48,841 nt of DNA from Lindgomyces ingoldianus (taxonomy: Eukaryota > Ascomycota > Dothideomycetes > Pleosporales > Lindgomycetaceae): NCBI RefSeq assembly GCF_010093535.1, contig NW_022985189.1:804635-853475 (forward strand), in the 5' to 3' direction. The notes beneath the pieces are model-generated. The model was not told the origin of the DNA and made no database searches. It was given only the letters and a program-made list of their open reading frames with translations. Numbering within the stretch: the stretch's first letter is position 1; the number at the start of each line of letters is the position of its first letter. The translations under genes were made by a program, and so were the position numbers. This document shows positions 33,387 to 43,700 of this stretch, piece by piece.

Positions 33387-34479
33387 TATAGCTTTTATAA
33401 GCTTAAACTATTTACTTATAATTACTAAATTTTTACATTTTACTTATTAATAATTATATAGTTAACTACTAGTATACACATAATAAAGTTAAATAGCTAG
33501 TTAGTACCTACTAGTTAAGCGCTGCGCTTAGAAAGAAGCTTGTTAGCCATCTCTTGTACAGCACCTAGAGTAGGCGCAAATCCTTAGGAATCTAGATTAA
33601 GTATATGCTTAATAATTACCTTCTTCTTTAGCTTTGTAAGCTTCTTGTTATTAGCTATATAGTTACGTTGCATAGTTGTCCCTGCGCGTTGTTAGTAAAG
33701 AGCTATTTAATTAACATTATAAAGTGCTGCAGTGTTCGACTTAGTTAAAGACATGTCTTTATTAAAAGCTTAAATAGCTAGGTTAATTGTAGCCTTTTTT
33801 AAATATAATTAATTATATAGTTAATTTATTACAGTTAGTAGTAAGTTAGCTGCTTTTTAGTAGTAGGGCTAAACACTTGCTTGTGTTAAACATTTGCTTG
33901 TAGACTATGTTAAGCTTATTTACTTACTAGCTTTATTTAATACTTTATACTTTTTAGTGTAATCTAAGCTTAAATTAAAGTTATATAAGTATATATTTTC
34001 TAATTTAGAATCTTTTATTATATAGTATATAAACTATATCTAAATTTTTAAGCCTAACTTTAAAGAATAGCACCTAGATTTAATTCTTAACTTTATTTTT
34101 AACTTTAGTAAAAAAGTATTACTTTATATTCTATATTTAAAACTACTACTTAATTATATAAGATGTAACATAGACTTAAAACTTTTTTAGAAAGTAAGTA
34201 GCTATTTATATGTATATAATACTTTTATAAAAAAGCCTAAGTAGATAGAGCTAGTACAGGTTAAGGTTAATCTTAGAACGTTCTTCTATGTTGCTACTAT
34301 ACTAGTAAGCACTTATATAATGTTACTATTTAACGTGTTTCACTACTTATCTGCTAACACTACTTATCTGCCAGCTCTACTAAAATTAACACGCATTTTT
34401 AATAGATAACTAAACAACAATTAAATTAATTTTATATAAATATATATATAAAATATTCCTAATTGCTTCTACATTGCGT

Positions 34480-34660
34480 CCTGTTATAGCCTTGCACGTG
34501 GCACTTTAAGCAGGTTGGTGGTGCTCGCTGACAGACCTGCGATGCCTGAGCCTGCGCATCCACCTTAACCGCCCTATCTGCCTCTGCAGCCAGCCTCTAA
34601 CCTTCCTAGCCTGTAAGCGTCCCTCCTGTAGCAATGTACTGCTGTTGCTGTTACCTTTTC
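34480..34660. other. Low-RIP, GC-richer segment in the Tc1/mariner-like element
   Basis: About 180 bases with intact CA/TG content (for example GGTTGGTGGTGCTCGCTGAC) between RIP-altered flanks. I could not find matching direct repeats at its ends. It may be another small insertion. Confidence 0.4.
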
Positions 34661-34958
34661 TACTTTTAGTAATAGTTTACTTAATAAAGCTTAGTGTTCT
34701 TCTTTATAAAAATTATTCTAAAATATATTACTATTTAACATTTTTTAATAAGCTAAGAGCTTAGCTTATAAAGCTTTATAATTAATAACTAAGGCAGCTA
34801 TAAAGTAGTTAAGCCTACTGCTAAAGCTAGGCAACTATATAAAATATCTTTATAGCCTAGTGTGTTATCTTATTTACTTCTTATAGTAGTAACGATAGTG
34901 TTTTAAAAATAAAAAGTAATAATAAAAAGTAATTAAAGTAGTATAAAACTAAACTTAT

Positions 34959-35161
34959 TGTCACGGTCAGAATGCTCAAGCTACAAGCAAGAGGTGGTGT
35001 AACTCAACTAGATTAAACTAAGGAGCAGAGGAGCTGCTCTGCGAGTTTAATATACATGTGTGCCCTCTGCCAAGGCGCTACTCGTAGCACTAGCGTGCTA
35101 CTCGTTGCGCAAGCGAGGGAGCTGATGCCGCAGAGCATGTGACGCGGTACGCGCCGTCACT
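34959..35161. mobile_element. 203-bp insertion flanked by CTTAT
   Basis: A GC-rich block beginning TGTCACGGTCAGAATGC and ending GCGCCGTCACT, with CTTAT on both sides (34954-34958, 35162-35166). It has the start and 5-bp duplication of a solo LTR, but the right tip is ACT, not ACA. Probably a solo LTR with a point change. It includes the near-repeat CTACTCGTAGC/CTACTCGTTGC at about 35090-35108. Confidence 0.6.
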
Positions 35162-35814
35162 CTTATTACTTAAAGCCTACTCTTAATGCTTTACTTTATA
35201 AATAAAGTAGGCCTAATATGGTTATAAATGCTAAAAAAATTCTACTTATTAATATAAAAAATATAATTACATGTAAGCTCTAACACTTTACACTTATACA
35301 CTTACTTAAGTAGTGTAAAGTAGCTAATATTTAAAAGCTATAGTAAGTAAAAGCTATAAGCTAGTATATAAAAACTAATAATTTTATACTTTATATAGTA
35401 TTAATTAAATTTAGAAGTTGCATAGCTACTATAGCTGTCTAATATAAGCAGGTAATAGACTCTAGTTATACATAACATAGTTTAATTATTAAAGTGCTTA
35501 AGCTAAAAAAAACTAAGCTAGTTAGTTATCTAGCTATTATTACTTACTATAAGTGTCTAGTTGCTAGGGATATTGTAATACTAGCTAGCTTAATGTAGCT
35601 TGCCTGTAGAATAATAAGCAAGGGGAGCGCCTAGCTAAACACATTAATACACTTAATTATTATAACCTACTCTTAATTACTAGGCTGTATAGTAGCTGCT
35701 TGCTTAACTCTATTAAAGCTAGTTATAACCTTAGATATGTAACTAGTAACTTTTATTATAAACTTTATTTTATTTAAATTATAAGTATTATTATTTAGTA
35801 TTGTATACACTTAA

Positions 35815-36918
35815 TAACGTACTTCACAGGCGAGTTGCTCACACACCTAAGTTGCTTACTTTTGCCAAGACCCTACTAAACTACCCTTTCTACACTAATG
35901 TATTCCCTACAACACTACTTAGACGTGCTAAAAGAATGTTAGATACAGCTTATGCTTTAAGCTTTTAAATAAAATATAAAACTTTTAAAGAAATGTGCTG
36001 TAGCTATGTGCAGAGTCTTATAAAAAATAATAAATAACTATAGCACTAGACAACCTTTACAAGCTAATTTTACAGCTAAATTATAAAGGCTAAGTAATAA
36101 AAAGGAGCAGGTAATTATTAAGACTATACTTAAGCTATATGCGCAAGGAATTTCCCCTTAAATAGCATTTCTAGCTAATATAGCTAATTCTTTACGCGCT
36201 AAGCGTAATCTAGGCTATATTTGCATAAACTAGCCTAGTATATTTATAAAGTGTTATTTAAAGCTTAAAGTAAAGTTTTAAGCGCAAGTATAGTTAAGAG
36301 ATATTTAGCTAATTATAAACTCTATCTTGCTAAAGTTGTACGTGTTATTATCCTAGATGCTATACTTAGCTTTAATATTCTTTATAAGGCTAAACCTGCC
36401 CTAAATTACTCTAGGACTTTTGTAAAAAGCTCTCTTATAGTTGTACTTACACTTAAATGTTACTTTAAGCTTTAAATAACGCTTCACAAACGTACTAGGC
36501 TAGTTTATATAAATATAGCCTAGATTATGCTTAGCGCGCAAAGAATTAGCTATATTAGCTATAAATGCTATTTAAGGGGAAATTTCTTGCGCATATAGCT
36601 TAAGTATAGTCTTAATAATTACCTGCTCTTTTTTATTACCTAGCCTTTATAATTTAGCTGTAGAATTAGCTTATAAAAGTTATCTAGCGCTATAGTTATT
36701 TATTATCTTTTATAAGACCTTATATATAGCTATAGCACATTTTTTTAAGAGTTTTATGTCTTATTTAAAAGCTTAGAGCGTAAGCTGTATCTAACATTCT
36801 TTTAGCGCATCTAAGTAGTGTTGTAGGAAATGCATTAGTGTAGAAAGGGTAGTTTAGTAGGGTCTTAGCAAAAGTAAGTAACTTAGGTGTGTGAGCAACT
36901 TGCTTGTAAAGTACGTTA
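35815..36918 (+). mobile_element. Foldback element FB-6 (1104 bp)
   Basis: Begins TAACGTACTTCACAGGCGAG and ends TTGTAAAGTACGTTA, with TA at both ends. The centre has the same orientation as FB-2. It sits within the Tc1/mariner-like element, so it inserted later than that element. Confidence 0.92.
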
Positions 36919-37479
36919 TATGTTATTTATAAGCTTAAACTAAGCTCTAAACTTAACTAGATCTTAATAAAGTGTGCACTAAAAGTGTAGCTTTTTATCC
37001 TACTTTATCTAGAGCTCTGCCTAAGTATTAATAAAGTGTAATACCTAGTTCTTGCCTATAAGCCTAGGTAGGGGATCCTAGCTGCAAGCTTAGAGCAGGA
37101 CATCTGCTATTTAACACACATTAATAATATAGGCTAGAAACTTTTATTAATTAAGGTTTAAAATCTAGTAAATAAAGGACTACTTTTTAATAAGTAATAG
37201 CTTTTATTTCTTTACATTAGCAGTAGCCTGTAAAAGGGCGCCTACAAGGCAATTATAAAGCATTAATTAAGGTGTATTATATAAAGTTAAGATGTAATAA
37301 ACTAATAAATTTTTATAGTTTTAGAGAATAGAGGTAGCTAGAACTAGTCTGCCTTCTTTTTGCGCTAATTAGAGCTGTTCTGGTGGTGGTAGAGGCATAT
37401 TAGTGGATAGAGACGCGTTAATTTTGATGGGGCTGGCGGATGAGTGGTGAAACACGTTAGAAGACACTTACTAGGCATT

Positions 37480-38121
37480 TGTTACAATCGTTGCTCCGTG
37501 TATGGAGCACGCGGGCCGATGGAGCTTCGGGAGGGTGAGCTGCCTACAGTCGGTTGTACAGGCCTCTGTTATGCTAAGGGGAATGGAGTAGGGTAAGAGT
37601 GGTCGGCTCGTGGTTTGCCTGTTACAGCGGTATAAGGCGCTAGGTTAAACAGCTTAGTTAAGCAGAATTAGAGGTATATATAGTGCAAGATATATAATTA
37701 GAATTAGGCTTATTAAAAAGCTAAATACTACTTAGTCTATGTAAGATAAACTAAAGATTAAACACATCTCCTAATTAGTAGCAGGTTTACACTATTATAT
37801 ACATGTTCCTAGAGCGCTAAGCCCTGGCAGCAGTGTTCGTGCTTCTAGCAGAGGTGTCTGCTCCCTTAGCAGAGGTGTCTGCTTCCCTAACAGAGGTGTC
37901 TGCTTCCCTAGCAGTCTTGGCTGCCTAGTTGTGCCAAGGCCTGCTAGGCGTTAGGCGAACCTTATTGGACAACGCATTCATCCACTGGTGGGAATGCTTC
38001 TGTTGTACTCGCGCTGTCCAATTCGGTCACTTGCTCGGGGGCGAACGGATCCCACGCCAATTCGGCTAGACCGTGGAGCACTTCAGGTGGAGTTACGTTG
38101 GTCTAACTATAGACTGTAACA
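37480..38121 (+). mobile_element. Solo LTR-2 copy 3 with TSD GCATT
   Basis: 642 bp, beginning TGTTACAATCGTTGCTCCG and ending AGACTGTAACA, with perfect GCATT on both sides (37475-37479, 38122-38126). It contains the TATA-type GAGGTATATATAGTGCAAG and three tandem GCAGAGGTGTCTGCTnCC units at about 37850-37910. It interrupts the outer part of element B. Confidence 0.92.
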
Positions 38122-38272
38122 GCATTATTAAATTAACATATATAAATATGTATAAAATAATTATAAAGTTTTAAGTAGCTAAAGGCTATAATTAAAGATG
38201 TATAAGTATAGAGTAAAGAATTTTTAAATTAGCAATTAGTTTTTTCCCTTCACTAGCTAACAGTCCGCTGTA
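38122..38272 (-). mobile_element. Element B outer end with TIR
   Basis: Reverse complement of element A 7440-7590. The last 45 bases (38228-38272) are the TIR, differing from A by a few C-to-T/G-to-A changes (CAGTCCGCTGTA against CAGTCCGCCGTA). This marks the right border of the nested repeat block. Confidence 0.85.
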
Positions 38273-38930
38273 AGCTAAGGCATTTCGTTTCCTAGAACAA
38301 CAACAGAGAAGCTAGTATAGAGAATTAATTATAGATTTCACAAGCTAACACTTGTGAAATAAATTACTACTGAAGTAATTTATAGTTACTAAGTTATGTT
38401 TTCCTAACACTTGCTTTGTAATAACTAGGATTAGAACTTACTTATCTGTTGCTTCTACTACTTACTCTAACTATCGCCAAATTAGTTTAACCCTCTGAGC
38501 CTGACATAGCACCAGCGTACGGCAGCATCTTAGCCTTAGGCATCACTGCTTCGTAGCAGTGTCCCTCTACCCGACGAGGCAGTTGTACCAACGCCTTCGC
38601 GCGATGTAAGCTTTTCTTTTACAGAACCCTCCACCTCATTCTCTTCATATATTGGTATAGGATGAAATAGAGCCAACGTTCTCTACCTCGCTCTACTAGC
38701 TTCATCTAGTAGTGGAGACCGTGTTTGTCGTCACGGTTTTATAGTATAGAGTAACAACAACTATATTTTCTTACTGTTGCGCTATAATTAGGCTTTTCTC
38801 CAAGATTTGCGATTTAATTAGCGGTAATGCGGCCTTAATTAGATCTATATTAGTGGAGATAAACTGAGTGGAAAAAAAAATTGATGGATTTTGGTTGTGT
38901 GTAGATTACAACGGGCCGTGCGTTAAGCGA
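38273..38930. other. Transition region with three short hairpins; no gene
   Basis: Composition moves from AT-rich to balanced. Three perfect stems are seen: 38335-38344/38351-38360 (10 bp), 38361-38368/38374-38381 (8 bp) and 38544-38550/38555-38561 (7 bp). A further ACCGTG/CACGGT pair lies near 38727-38745. The RIP signal weakens to the right. It may be an old LTR end or structured spacer; no open frame of interest was seen. Confidence 0.4.
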
Positions 38931-39031
38931 TGAAACACGGAAGCCTCGTGTCACCCCACTAGCTTCCATCCACTAGTCGACCAAATTTTTCCGATCCAAT
39001 ACCGGACTTCCACACATCAATCAACCACACC
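38931..39031 (+). promoter_or_regulatory. Upstream leader of the methyltransferase gene
   Basis: C-rich, purine-poor leader ending CAACCACACCATG, a good fungal start context (A at -3 and C-rich). No TATA box is obvious. Only about 660 bases separate the gene from the repeat block. Confidence 0.4.
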
Positions 39032-40009
39032 ATGTCGTCGTCAGAAGAGGCGCAGGCCCTTGGCCGCTCAGAGTTCTGGGACGAGCGATATGCAAAGGCT
39101 GATGGGGATAAACCGACGCATGAATGGTTTCGCGATTTCGATGCGCTGGAGCCTTTTTTTGAGAAGTATCTTTTCAAGGAGAGGGGGGTTGAGGGGAAAG
39201 GCGGGAGGGTGCTGCACTTGGGGAGTGGGGATAGTGTGGGTTTGCTTTCTGTGTTCTTTCTGGGGAGATGGATTTTCCGTCACAAATCCACGTCATTGTT
39301 CTCCCTAGCCTTTTTCTCGTGCCCGAATTGAGATCTGATTCAGAGTGGGCCGCATATTTTCAAATATCTGAGTGATATCCTTTCAGGATCATTCTTCTCG
39401 GTTCTCTTCCTTTATAACACCCCTACTATACCCGCTGTCATCCTTGGGGTTTTAGGATTCTAGCAGGACTAACCCATCCCCAGACCGTCCCATACAGCCT
39501 CCTAGAGCGGGGCTACATAAATCAACTCTGCATCGACTTCTCTAAAGTAGTAGTCGAACTCATGAAGTCACGGCACATCGGCAAGCCGCAGGTAGAATGG
39601 AAAGTTGGCGACGTGCGGAATATGACTGAAATCGACACGAAATCCGTGGATGTTGCTTTTGATAAGGGCACGTTGGATGCTATGATTTACGGCAGTCCGT
39701 GGAGTCCGCCCGAGGAAGTCTTGGAGAATAGTGGGAGATATGTCAATGAGGTAGGTCTGAGTGAAGTGGGAAGGGTAGAGAGCTAATGCTGATTGTGAGA
39801 AGGTTTTGAGGGTACTGAAAGACGACGGTGTGTTTCTTTACGTCACGTACCGGCAACCTCATTTCATCAAGCCGATTCTGAACCGGAATAATGAATGGGA
39901 TCTGGGGATGGAGGTCATGGGTGGTGGGGACAGTTTCCAGTACTTTGGCTTCGTTCTCAAAAAGCACACCTCGACTGCAAGCGGAGATAGCGCTCCAGGA
40001 TCGTCTTGA
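39032..40009 (+). CDS. SAM-dependent methyltransferase, EEF1AKMT4-like (three exons)
   Basis: Proposed exons are 39032-39235, 39484-39750 and 39803-40009, giving 225 residues, close to the family's usual size. Intron 1 (248 bp) has donor GTGGGT, branch-like CTAAC near 39470 and acceptor CAG; intron 2 has donor GTAGGT and acceptor AAG (an AG three bases earlier is also in frame). Across these joins the class I methyltransferase motifs line up: FWDERY (15-20), motif I VLHLGSGDS (60-68), CIDFS with acidic D86, GDVRNM with D111, and DKGTLDA (128-134), a signature of the EEF1AKMT4/METTL13 group. VTYRQPHF lies in exon 3. Known members methylate a lysine of translation elongation factor 1A in the cytosol; that substrate is inferred here. 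The start is the first in-frame ATG, in a good context. No RIP changes are seen. Confidence 0.85.
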
Positions 40010-40742
40010 TCAAAGTTCAAACATTGTCCTTACATACATTGCCTTCTTCTATGCATATAACCCGCACTGGAATCAGCGGTTGGACAATTCAATGCATAGC
40101 TCGGTAATGGGGTCGCAATACAGTAAATTGTGTGGAAATTTTCGACGAGGCTGGAAGAATCGTGCAGTGGCGGAAGTAGTTACCCCTCTTTTGGTGGCAT
40201 GGATATAACAGGTAAGCGCTCGTGCATTCCAAATCCTGGCGCGCATGACAGGGTCATCTTGCGAGACCTGTCCCGAGTTTCTCGCTTTTGGGAGCGCTGA
40301 TATCCTGAGAGATATTTACATATTAAAGATAGTTCATAAATTAAATCCCCGCTACAAAAAGCTGAGCCCGTAGTCCGTCATATTCAACTTTCTGCAGTGC
40401 ATACTTCATGTTCGCTCGAGGGGCTGCCTGCTGACTGTGTATATTGCCAAGTCAGCAGATTTCCTGTGGGCCAGCTTGTCCTGAACGCTGAGATGTATTT
40501 CATTGGCTTATTATGGTTCCTCTGAGGCGCGTTGGTGCCTGCAGCGACGCATGGACCTGACGTGGCGGCGCTAAGAATAACATCATGATTAGCCATGGAA
40601 GCGAGAGCGCTAAGGGCGTCAGGGCGGAGAGTTGGTCGGCCCAGGAACTTAAATCGCAGGGCAAGACTTACTTTCCCAAATCCGTCTTATCGGACGTACC
40701 TTAACATTCATGTGGTTAAGAAGCTGACAAGTTTAGGTCAAT
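40010..40742. other. Intergenic region between the two genes
   Basis: Balanced composition, little RIP. It should hold the 3' UTR of the methyltransferase gene and the promoter of the next. The minus strand is open at 40384-40596 for 70 codons with no recognisable domain; I do not call it a gene. Confidence 0.5.
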
Positions 40743-43700
40743 ATGCAAGCCCAGAAGAATCGATTCTTTTGTAGATGTCTCAGTAAGAGACCCCGCACAC
40801 CGAAGACAGTATTGAAGAAAGACGACGGGAGAAACACGACAAACGTCTCAGAATTGTATATCCTATGAACCAGAAAGAAATAGATTTAGGCTTACATATT
40901 AAAGCAAATCACAGACGCATGTAGTACTTCCAGACGCTGCTGAGGCCCCGCCTCTTGCCCGAAACATCGCGTCTCGTTCATCGTTCGTCAAGCTGAACGA
41001 CACGAACCCGCTAAGCGCTGCATTTTGTCAGGCATGTTTAAGCCTCCATGAGGATCAAAGAATAGCCTTGACTAAAACTCAAGGGCTACAAGTTTTGTTT
41101 GAGCAACTCCACAGTTCGAACGAGAAGAGCAAGGAAGAATCTCTGTTTCGACGAGGCGCTCGAAAACTTCGTTCTACTTTGGACGTGTTGGGAGGTAGTA
41201 TGAGTCTTGCGAGTCCACTAGCTGCGTTGGATCCGATTGTCAACAATGCCTTCGGTATAATTCAATCTGTTATGACAGTAAGCTGGTTTTAAGGGCACCC
41301 CATGTACACTTCGACTGATAATTCCTGCATTAGATTGCCATAGGAGTCTGTGGCGCAGAAGAAAAGTTCCAAGAACATATCCAGGGAATGCTGGAGAGGA
41401 TTCCTATAATCGAAAGGTGCGATGACATTTGGGATTCAACGCGATCTCCGGGATCGCTCATATTCCAGGTATGGCAGTTTATTGTTATCCTCCTACATAC
41501 AAATTGTTACTAGTAGGGCAAAAGGAACGAAACCGACTAAAAGCGTCAGGTCCTAGTACGAATTTACACGGATCTACTTGACTTCTACTTCGAAGCCATG
41601 GACGTCCTGAATAGTGACAATTTTTTCGTCGGTTTGCAAAAGAGTCGGTTCAGACAAAGGCTACCGGAAATCGTATCGTCGTTCACCCACAATACAGAGC
41701 AACTCGACAAACTTATCAACCTGGAAGCACTTGCTCTCATTCAGAAGATTGATGATGACCAGTGTAGCATTAAAGGCAAGTACCTTATCAAAATGCAAAC
41801 ATCGAAGCTGACCTAGTGTACAGTTCGGATGATTCTGGATAGCGGCAGCCAAAGCAAGGAGGTAGAGTACTATAACTCCTTAAAACAGCGAGCCGACGAG
41901 GCATGCATGTGGATCATTTCGACGATCGATTTCCGTGAATGGCTTAAAGATTCCAATGATGGACTTTCAATCCCCTCTTCAAAATTCTTCATCTTGTTTG
42001 GGGATATGGGATCCGGAAAATCTGTAACTACTGGCTTTGTTGTGGACTTCCTCATTTCTCATCCAGCCCTTTCAGGGTCCTTGAAGCCATTTGTATGCGT
42101 CTACTACTGCAAGAACGATAACGAGACCAACAAAGCAAGGAACATATACCGTAGTATCCTGTCGCAAATTCTAACGCGTATGGGGCAGCTAAAATCCATA
42201 TTCATGAAATGGTATACCGAAGCGCAGGCCAAGAACAGTCTGGTAGACCCTACGCTAGACGACAATGCGCTACGCGATTTCTTGGTAGGAGTGCTTGGAA
42301 GGTTCTCTCGACGACTTTATCTTGTCCTAGATGGGGTAGACGAATGCGACTATGACAATCGCGATCACATCCTCCATTTCTTCGAGAAATTCTATGAGCA
42401 TGGAGCTCCGGTTAATGTTTTTATTTCATGCAGATACGATGAGTCTATCAAAGAGAGGTTACCACCTGGAAGAAGGGTACTCCGAATGAATGCTTCACTA
42501 GATCGGGACCACATCATCGCTACCTTTCATGTCAACCACCTCCTTAGCCGACAGCCAGAAGATATCAAAGAACTCATCATTAAAGAGCTGGCAGAAAAGG
42601 CAGAGGGATCGGCAATATGGCTCAAGATGGTACTGGAGTACCTTCGGCGTCCTCATCGAAGCGAAGGCGAGATAAAGCGCGACCTTCAACGCATGCCGTC
42701 TCCCAAAAGCCTATCGAAGTTATACCGCAAGTTATTTGAAACTGCGACAGATGGAAACAGCGAGTACGCGGGCAAAATTGAATTTGCTCTCGAAACTTTA
42801 GCTATATCTGGACGCCTGCTCACCCTAGATGAGCTCGCGTACGCGGTAACACTTCGAATGGAGGAAAAGAACATCTCTAGTCTCTCTGATTTGGAAGAAT
42901 CTAGGGTTGGCTCCGCAGGGTTGCTAGAACTCATTAGTCCTTTCGTCAGTGTCGTAGGCACCACTGGGGGTGCCATCGTACGCATAGTTCATCAATCGCT
43001 AAAAGATCTCATCGTCAGAGAAGCCCCGGCAGACTGGGGATCACACGATAATACCACGCCAGAGAGCATGGAGCAACGGAAATCAAAACTTCACAGCAGC
43101 TTGCTACACTGCTGCATCAAATACCTTCTTTTGGGCGATCTTGAGGAGAAGGATCTGTTTCCGGAGGAGAAATTGGAAGCAATGGAGCGACAAGCCTATG
43201 GTGAGATATTGATGCAGGTCCAACGCCACAATCACAACTAACAGGTTCAAAAGATCTAGAATTTCTCGGCCACTTCAACATGGACGTTGATGAAAATCAA
43301 CCGAATGAACCACGAAGCCCAAACAGGTCCAGTTTTGGGCAAGCACAGACGCGGGACTTTGACCCCGAATTGGCTGGATTCGGCAAGTTCTACACTTACG
43401 CTGCATGCTATTGGACGGAGCATTTTAAGCAATGTTCACCTGACGCTCTCCCTGACGTCCGTGATATATCCAAGCTAGCACGCCATGGCTCTTTGACCCT
43501 CCGAAATTGGATGGAGACCTACAAGCGACCAAACTTGACCTCATCTCCACAGCGTAACCTAAACGTGGAAGAATTCGATGAGCTTGTTGTAGCGGCTCAC
43601 TTTGGCTCTCATGCCTTTCTAGCCAAATTTCTGGAACGCGGATTGGAAGATAACTGTATTCGGGATGAATCGCCCGCGAAAGCGGTAAAATGGGCTATGC

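Larger units (their letters stand above)
31123..34333 (-). mobile_element. Element B: fragmented relative of element A (internal part)
   Basis: The first 200 bases (31125-31325) are the reverse complement of element A around 8160-8345, and 33960-34330 matches A around 7600-7960, so B runs on the minus strand. It holds two solo LTRs (32146, 33179). A Tc1/mariner-like element at 34334 separates it from its outer end at 37458-38272. The A-like part beyond 8345 is missing, ending at LTR-2. Confidence 0.75.
34334..37457. mobile_element. Tc1/mariner-like (Fot1/pogo-type) DNA transposon, degraded, with insertions
   Basis: The left tip ACGTGTTTCACTACTTATC and the right tip, reverse complement ACGTGTTTCACCACTCATCC, continue as inverted repeats for about 45 bases (with a 17-bp internal duplication at the left end). 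TA flanks both ends, and comparison with element A around 7590-7600 shows the empty site with one TA. Without FB-6 and the 203-bp insert it is about 1.8 kb, a usual size for Fot1-like elements. No transposase motif survives, so the family call rests on TIRs, TA duplication and size. Confidence 0.72.

Noticed and set aside
39068..39308. Alternative frames over methyltransferase exon 1
   Set aside because: Shadows of the real exon; they have no methyltransferase motifs and no family match.
39891..40208. 105-codon frame overlapping the methyltransferase 3' end
   Set aside because: Its first part is exon 3 read in another frame, and the rest is low-information 3' flank.
40384..40596. 70-codon minus-strand frame between the two genes
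   Set aside because: No domain, no splice or start support; probably chance in balanced-composition DNA.
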